This document shows, piece after piece, positions 59,958 to 64,000 of a stretch of 64,000 nt of DNA. The stretch covers positions 806,001 to 870,000 of the forward strand of contig OOIN01000013.1 of assembly GCA_900323505.1 (NCBI GenBank), written 5' to 3'. Source of the DNA: Ustilago trichophora. Its lineage: Eukaryota; Basidiomycota; Ustilaginomycetes; Ustilaginales; Ustilaginaceae. A model generated the notes under the pieces. It searched no databases and was not told the DNA's origin. It saw only the letters and a list, made by a program, of their open reading frames with translations. Each line of letters begins with the position of its first letter. The stretch's first letter is position 1. The position numbers and the translations under genes were made by a program.

Positions 59958-61551
59958 ATCCTTTTTCCGAATGTGATCGTAGTTGGCGCACGTTGCTTCA
60001 TGACTCAGCTCCTTGACAACATACCACATCATCATAAGTCAAACCATTTGTTCATAGCGCTGCTTGGTCATTTTGTAATGGCTAAGCTGATGTTATTGTA
60101 ACAAAACACTGTCTTCATAGCAGTGCTTCGTGATGCACAGACCTCCTCCAACACTCTGCCCACCATCTTGCCATCAACCCACCTGCCACCAACCCACACC
60201 ACCAACCTGCTCACCACCAACGTGCGCACCATCAACCCGCCCAACACCATCATGCCAGCAAGGAAGCGCAACACTGTCCCTGACCAGATTCGGGAGAAGA
60301 TCGTCGATTTTGTCATGCATCAAGGGCTCACAAAGGCCAAAGTGGCCAAGTGGTTTGAATATCCATACACTACAGTGGACAGCATTGTGAAGAAGTATGA
60401 GGAGACAGGCAAGTCTGCTGCACAGCGCAAGAAAGGGGGTGCATTCTGAGGTAGCAAGGTTGGTCAACAGCATCTCAACATGATGCTTCGGTATATTGGT
60501 GATCATCCCAGAGCAACCATCCTTGAAATCAAGGCACATGTGCAGGAGCATTCCGGTCTCAATTTGTCGGTCACCACAGTCCAGACCTGTCTGTGTGACC
60601 GGCTCCATGTTACTCTGAAGCGGACCAATGTTGAGCATGACCGACATAACAGTCCCGAGACAATTGCGGCTCAGCAGGCCTGGACACAGGCTCTCTGAAC
60701 TCAAGGACAGCACCTGGACAATGTGGTCTTCATGGACAAAGCTGGCTTCCACCTGTGCAGAGTTGGCCATGTCCCTGCTGGAGAACGGGCCACACAATGT
60801 GGCCGACCATATAACCGTGGCCCTCACCTTTCACTCCTTGTTGCTGTTGATCGTAATGGAGTTCAAGCGAGCCATGTCAAAACTGATGCTTGGAACTCCA
60901 ACACCTTCCTCAACTTCCTTCAGACACAGGTCTTCCCAGCCTTGGAAGGCCAACACCACATGCTCCTGCTCAACAACGTTGGGTTCCACCACAGTGAGGC
61001 TGTTGTTACCGCCATCACAGCTGCTGGGCACCACCCCCTCTTCCTACCAGCCTATACACCTTGGTTCAACATTGCAGAACGGGTGTTTGGCTGAATCCAA
61101 CCATATGTTGGCCGCCAGGAGCTCCATGAGGCCGATGACATCAGGGTTGTCATTGATCAGCAACTCAGTACCATCACGCCGGACATGTGTGCTGGATGGA
61201 TCCGTGAATGCACTTGCTGGATGATGGTTGCAGAGGCTGGCCATCTGCTTGGTCCAGACCATGATGCAACGGCTGCACTGCAGCATTACGGTCTTCTTAC
61301 TGATCCCAATGCCATTGATCCGTCACTTTAGCTACTTTGTATCTAACTTGTTGCATGCACACCATAAAGACCGTGTAGTGTGTGATTACGATGACAGCCA
61401 GCAAAGGTTATGATAACATGTACATATGCATTAGGAACTGCAAATCCTGCATTACGGACCACTGTGGCACATTACGATCACACATTCTGATGACACCATC
61501 GCGGATCACGATCCATTTCTGGGTGATTATGATGTCATCCGGTAAAAGGAA
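59958..61551 (+). mobile_element. Tc1-like DNA transposon (about 1.6 kb, DD34E)
   Basis: Left end ATCCTTTTTCCGAATGTGAT and right end (inverted) TTCCTTTTACCGGATGACAT form imperfect terminal inverted repeats of about 25 bases, flanked by TA at 59956-59957 and 61552-61553. The length suits a Tc1-like element. Subterminal ATTACGAT/ATCACGATCC-type repeats occur inside the right end (about 61385-61515). It carries one transposase frame on the plus strand, now broken. Confidence 0.8.
60252..61331 (+). pseudogene. Tc1-like transposase with three in-frame TGA codons
   Basis: One frame of 360 codons from ATG 60252 to TAG 61329-61331, with no frameshift but TGA at about 60447, 60696 and 61092. The N-terminal part is a helix-turn-helix (IVDFVMHQGLTKAKVAKWFE, VDSIVKKYEETGK). 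The catalytic triad is recognisable: Asp in VVFMDKAGF (60735), then the second acidic position is Asn in LLLNNVGFHH (60972), then Glu in NIAERVF (61077), 34 residues further on, which fits DD34E. The Asp-to-Asn change and the three TGA codons would all come from C-to-T or G-to-A transitions. The gene is therefore inactive as given. Confidence 0.85.
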
Positions 61552-61627
61552 TATAAAGCTTTTCTGGAAACAATCAGAGGATGATTTCTAGATCGGAGGC
61601 TCAAGGTCCTGATGTTGGCTTCTCTTT

Positions 61628-61648
61628 CACACACACACACACACACAC
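61628..61648 (+). repeat. (CA)n microsatellite
   Basis: CA repeat continuing as imperfect CACACG units to about 61663, then GCGATAC repeats, between the transposon and alg11. Confidence 0.85.
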
Positions 61649-61727
61649 GCACACACGCACACATCGCGATACGCGATACGCGGTGATGTCAAACACGACC
61701 CGCTAAATTTGTCAACTGTGCTGGACC

Positions 61728-63428
61728 CTACTGCGTCTTCTTATCCGCGTTTGGCCGGGTCGCATTCTCCAATTTGGCTTCTAGCTTGCGCCACAAGTGG
61801 TTCTGCCACGATTGTGTGAAAGCCTCCCTGCCAAACACTGTCTGTGCTCTGGACCGTGCCGCTTTGCGCATCGACAAGATGGACTCGGAATCTTTTTGCT
61901 CCGTCTCAAAAACTTCACCTAGAACCTGGGCGAACTCATCCACCGTCTCGGCGTGGTATCCAGTCGCCGTCGCGGGTGTTGTAGCCTCCTCTTCGGAGGT
62001 GGTCGAAAGAGCGTGATTCGCCGAGGGGACCGCAATGTCCAACCACGGCCCAGCACTCTTGTGGCTCACCGTTATCAACCCTGCAGCCATGAATTCGACC
62101 ACGTTGATGCCAAAATGTTCGTCCTTCATGGTACTTATCCCGACACTTGCCTCTTTGAGACGCGCAAGGATTGTGGGGAAGGTTGCGTTGACGACAAACT
62201 CGACATGGGGGTCCATGCCGAGTTGGGTGCTCAGTAGGCGGAGCATCGAAATACGTTTCTCGTCCTCGGTGTTTCGGCTGCTTCCCATTAGGACGAGTTT
62301 GATCGGGTCTGGAGAGGAGAAGAGGGAAGGATGCGTGGTGCGAAGCTGTTGGAGAATGTAGAGCTGTGTAGGGTGTTCCTTTTCAGGTCTAAATTGGGCC
62401 AGCGATACGATGGTGCGAGAACGCGCTTCGAGCGGGAAAGTTGACATTTGCTCAGTGTCGCATGGCGGGTAGACGACTTTTACGGCTCCTTGATCAGCAT
62501 TTTGGCCAAGAAGTTGAGTCAGATGTGCGGCCGTCCAACTGCCGTTGCCCACTACTGCATCTGCTCGTCTCAAAGCCCAAGAATATAACCTCGCAAAGCA
62601 ACGATAGTAGGCCAATTTGACACTGGATCGTAGGGCGCTGTTGGCAGTAGCAGCATCGTTGGTATGGCCAGCTTGCCTCTTCTCGACGCGTTTGAGCATA
62701 TCGGTGCTGATGACGGGGTAGTGGACGTACGCTCCGATGGGAATCTTGCGATCAAAGAGTTTCACCACGGGATAGGTGAAGGCGTAACCCATCGTATCGA
62801 TCCACACATCGGGTATGAGTTGGGAAAGCGCTTCGAACCCAAGCCAAACCGATCCATAGCTCTGACCTAAAAGCGTCCAACTCTTCCACGCCGAATCTTC
62901 GACCATCCATCGACGTTTCAAGCCGACGAATGCGACTCGCTTTTCGTCGATATCGATGCCAAACCTCGCAGAAGCCTTGCCGAGGATCTCAGCTTTGGAT
63001 GCTGTGGGGAAATCACCCGTGTACACGACGACGATGCAGTTGGGATCGAGAGTGAGATGGAGAGAGATAGCTTCGTAGAGGACACGTTCGCCTCCTCCGC
63101 CTGCGTTGCAGTAAGGGTGGAAGAAGCCGAGGATCCTCCTACGTGTCTCGCCTTGGGCTTTTTCATTGATCTCGAGAGAGGAGAGCAGCTTTCGACGACG
63201 GATGCGATTAGTTCTGCGCGTATTGCGCAGCGCTTTGTCGCATACCTGGATCGCTCCGACCAACAGGGAGAAGGAGACGAGAAAGAGTGGCAAAAGGAGC
63301 GGGACGAGGGTCGTTTTGAGTGTGGCTAATAGCGATTCGGCGCGAGAGGCGGGGAAAAAGGTGGTTATCCCGGATGGGTCATATGTTGCCAATATGGTGG
63401 AAGAGGCAGATGCAAAGGCGGAAGCCAT
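61728..63428 (-). CDS. alg11: Alg11, GDP-Man:Man3GlcNAc2-PP-dolichol alpha-1,2-mannosyltransferase
   Basis: A 566-residue protein from ATG 63426-63428. An N-terminal membrane helix (LVPLLLPLFLVSFSLLVGA, about 40-60) anchors it in the ER. The GT4 glycosyltransferase starts with FFHPYCNAGGGGERVLYEAI near residue 105. Further family blocks are VWIDTMGYAFTYPV, AYVHYPVISTDML, VVYPPCDT and VSLAQFRPEKEHPTQL. The EX7E nucleotide-sugar motif is EHFGINVVE. The enzyme adds the fourth and fifth mannose on the cytosolic face during N-glycan precursor synthesis. No intron is needed. It shares a 351-base divergent promoter with dam1. Confidence 0.95.
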   Translation of the reverse strand: MASAFASASSTILATYDPSGITTFFPASRAESLLATLKTTLVPLLLPLFLVSFSLLVGAIQVCDKALRNTRRTNRIRRRKLLSSLEINEKAQGETRRRILGFFHPYCNAGGGGERVLYEAISLHLTLDPNCIVVVYTGDFPTASKAEILGKASARFGIDIDEKRVAFVGLKRRWMVEDSAWKSWTLLGQSYGSVWLGFEALSQLIPDVWIDTMGYAFTYPVVKLFDRKIPIGAYVHYPVISTDMLKRVEKRQAGHTNDAATANSALRSSVKLAYYRCFARLYSWALRRADAVVGNGSWTAAHLTQLLGQNADQGAVKVVYPPCDTEQMSTFPLEARSRTIVSLAQFRPEKEHPTQLYILQQLRTTHPSLFSSPDPIKLVLMGSSRNTEDEKRISMLRLLSTQLGMDPHVEFVVNATFPTILARLKEASVGISTMKDEHFGINVVEFMAAGLITVSHKSAGPWLDIAVPSANHALSTTSEEEATTPATATGYHAETVDEFAQVLGEVFETEQKDSESILSMRKAARSRAQTVFGREAFTQSWQNHLWRKLEAKLENATRPNADKKTQ

Positions 63429-63604
63429 CTTGCTACGAGCAAGGCGATCGGTCCAAGCAAGGTCGAGACAGAATGGACAGGCAGTGAGAGTAGGGCTATC
63501 ATGGAAGAACGCAAGCCAAGACCAAAGTCGAGAAGTATGCAGTTGGTCCGAGAGCAAATGCCGTGTGCCACGCACCAAAGTGTTAGTCTTTGTAGACCAA
63601 CACC

Positions 63605-63607
<3 letters not shown>

Positions 63608-63636
<29 letters not shown>
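63608..63636 (+). repeat. 29-nt poly-T tract
   Basis: Long T run in the promoter between alg11 and dam1, about 140 bases before the dam1-like ATG. Confidence 0.9.
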
Positions 63637-63779
63637 CTTCCTTTTTTTCCTTTCGAAATGCGCGCATCACGTGCCAGCGCGACGCGCAGTCTGACAAAAG
63701 TAACACTTTATAACACACACTCTCTCTTTGTTACCACCACCACCATTAGGAATCTCTCTCACCAACCGAACGATCCACA

Positions 63780-64000
63780 ATGTCACGATCACGACCACCT
63801 ACAGGTCCAACTCCGACCACCCCTCTCCGCCGAATCTCGAGGGGCTCGTTGAATGCGCTCTCCCACTCTGCCTCCAAACAGCTTTCTGCCGGTGCCACCC
63901 CACTCTCCTTTCTCCAAGGTGCAATGACGGATCTCGCGGAAGAAGTCGGCGTTCTTCAGCTCAACTTGGAAAACGTTGAAGCGGTTCACGAGAGTCTGCA
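63780..64000 (+). CDS. dam1: Dam1-like DASH complex subunit (5' part only)
   Basis: From ATG 63780 the frame stays open to the window edge (73 codons). After a basic, proline-rich leader come TPLRRISRGSLNALSHS and TPLSFLQGAMTDLAEEVGVL, then LQLNLENVEAVHESL. This matches the start of fungal DASH subunit Dam1 (TPLRxISRGSL then a helix with NLxxLxxxHDSL). Dam1 helps couple kinetochores to spindle microtubules. The 3' part, introns and length lie outside the window. Confidence 0.8.
   Translation, partial: MSRSRPPTGPTPTTPLRRISRGSLNALSHSASKQLSAGATPLSFLQGAMTDLAEEVGVLQLNLENVEAVHESL

Overview
The window comes from a filamentous or dimorphic basidiomycete, most likely a smut fungus (Ustilaginaceae). 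Genes are compact with few, short GT-AG introns, coding regions are GC-rich, and most genes are separated by a few hundred bases. The most specific clue is a secreted ribonuclease at 33.5 kb. As I remember that protein, its mature part is almost the same as ribonuclease U2 of Ustilago sphaerogena, including length and all catalytic and cysteine positions. No bacterial-type operons, plasmids or CRISPR arrays are present.

Layout, left to right. 0-8 kb: the end of an unknown gene, a PP2A-like phosphatase (Ppg1), an intron-containing tRNA-Ser(AGA), a degenerate mitochondrial-carrier-type membrane protein, and a probable Smc5/6-associated (CANIN/Nse6-like) protein. 8-12.6 kb: a Rax2 polarity marker that carries a C-terminal SH3 domain. 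14-21 kb: complex I ESSS subunit, a HIT hydrolase, a single protein joining a CIA30 domain to a PIG-P domain, and a long coiled-coil protein with an HMMR-like segment. 21.5-31 kb: Vps53 (GARP), the ribosome-biogenesis helicase Dbp10, and the nuclease subunit Eme1. 31-36 kb: a multi-pass membrane protein, RNase U2, and the Pol III subunit RPC34 with a large low-complexity insertion. 36-49 kb: Dug2, an ankyrin-PH-ORD oxysterol-binding protein, a PHOSPHO-type HAD phosphatase, and a GPI-anchored aspartic protease. 50-58.6 kb: a RhoGEF, a Dpb3-like histone-fold protein, and Mlh1. 58.6-61.6 kb: a lower-GC mobile-element island with a TA-flanked MITE and a DD34E Tc1-like element broken by three TGA codons. 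61.7-64 kb: Alg11 and the start of a Dam1-like gene.

Most genes are ordinary housekeeping functions (DNA repair, vesicle tethering, glycan and GPI synthesis, transcription, polarity), arranged as divergent or convergent pairs without a shared pathway. I see no clear new multi-gene system. The most unusual things are single-protein fusions and insertions (CIA30+PIG-P, Rax2+SH3, RPC34 insert), a palindromic TACTGTACAGTA-type motif repeated across the intergenic regions, and the transposon island.

A quality warning matters for anyone using this annotation. Seven conserved genes (Rax2, the HMMR-like protein, Vps53, Dbp10, Eme1, RhoGEF, Dpb3) change reading frame one or more times in the given sequence, often at homopolymers and often as if one base were missing. 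I read this as base errors in the assembly rather than seven pseudogenes. The boundaries given for these genes span the whole reconstructed locus.
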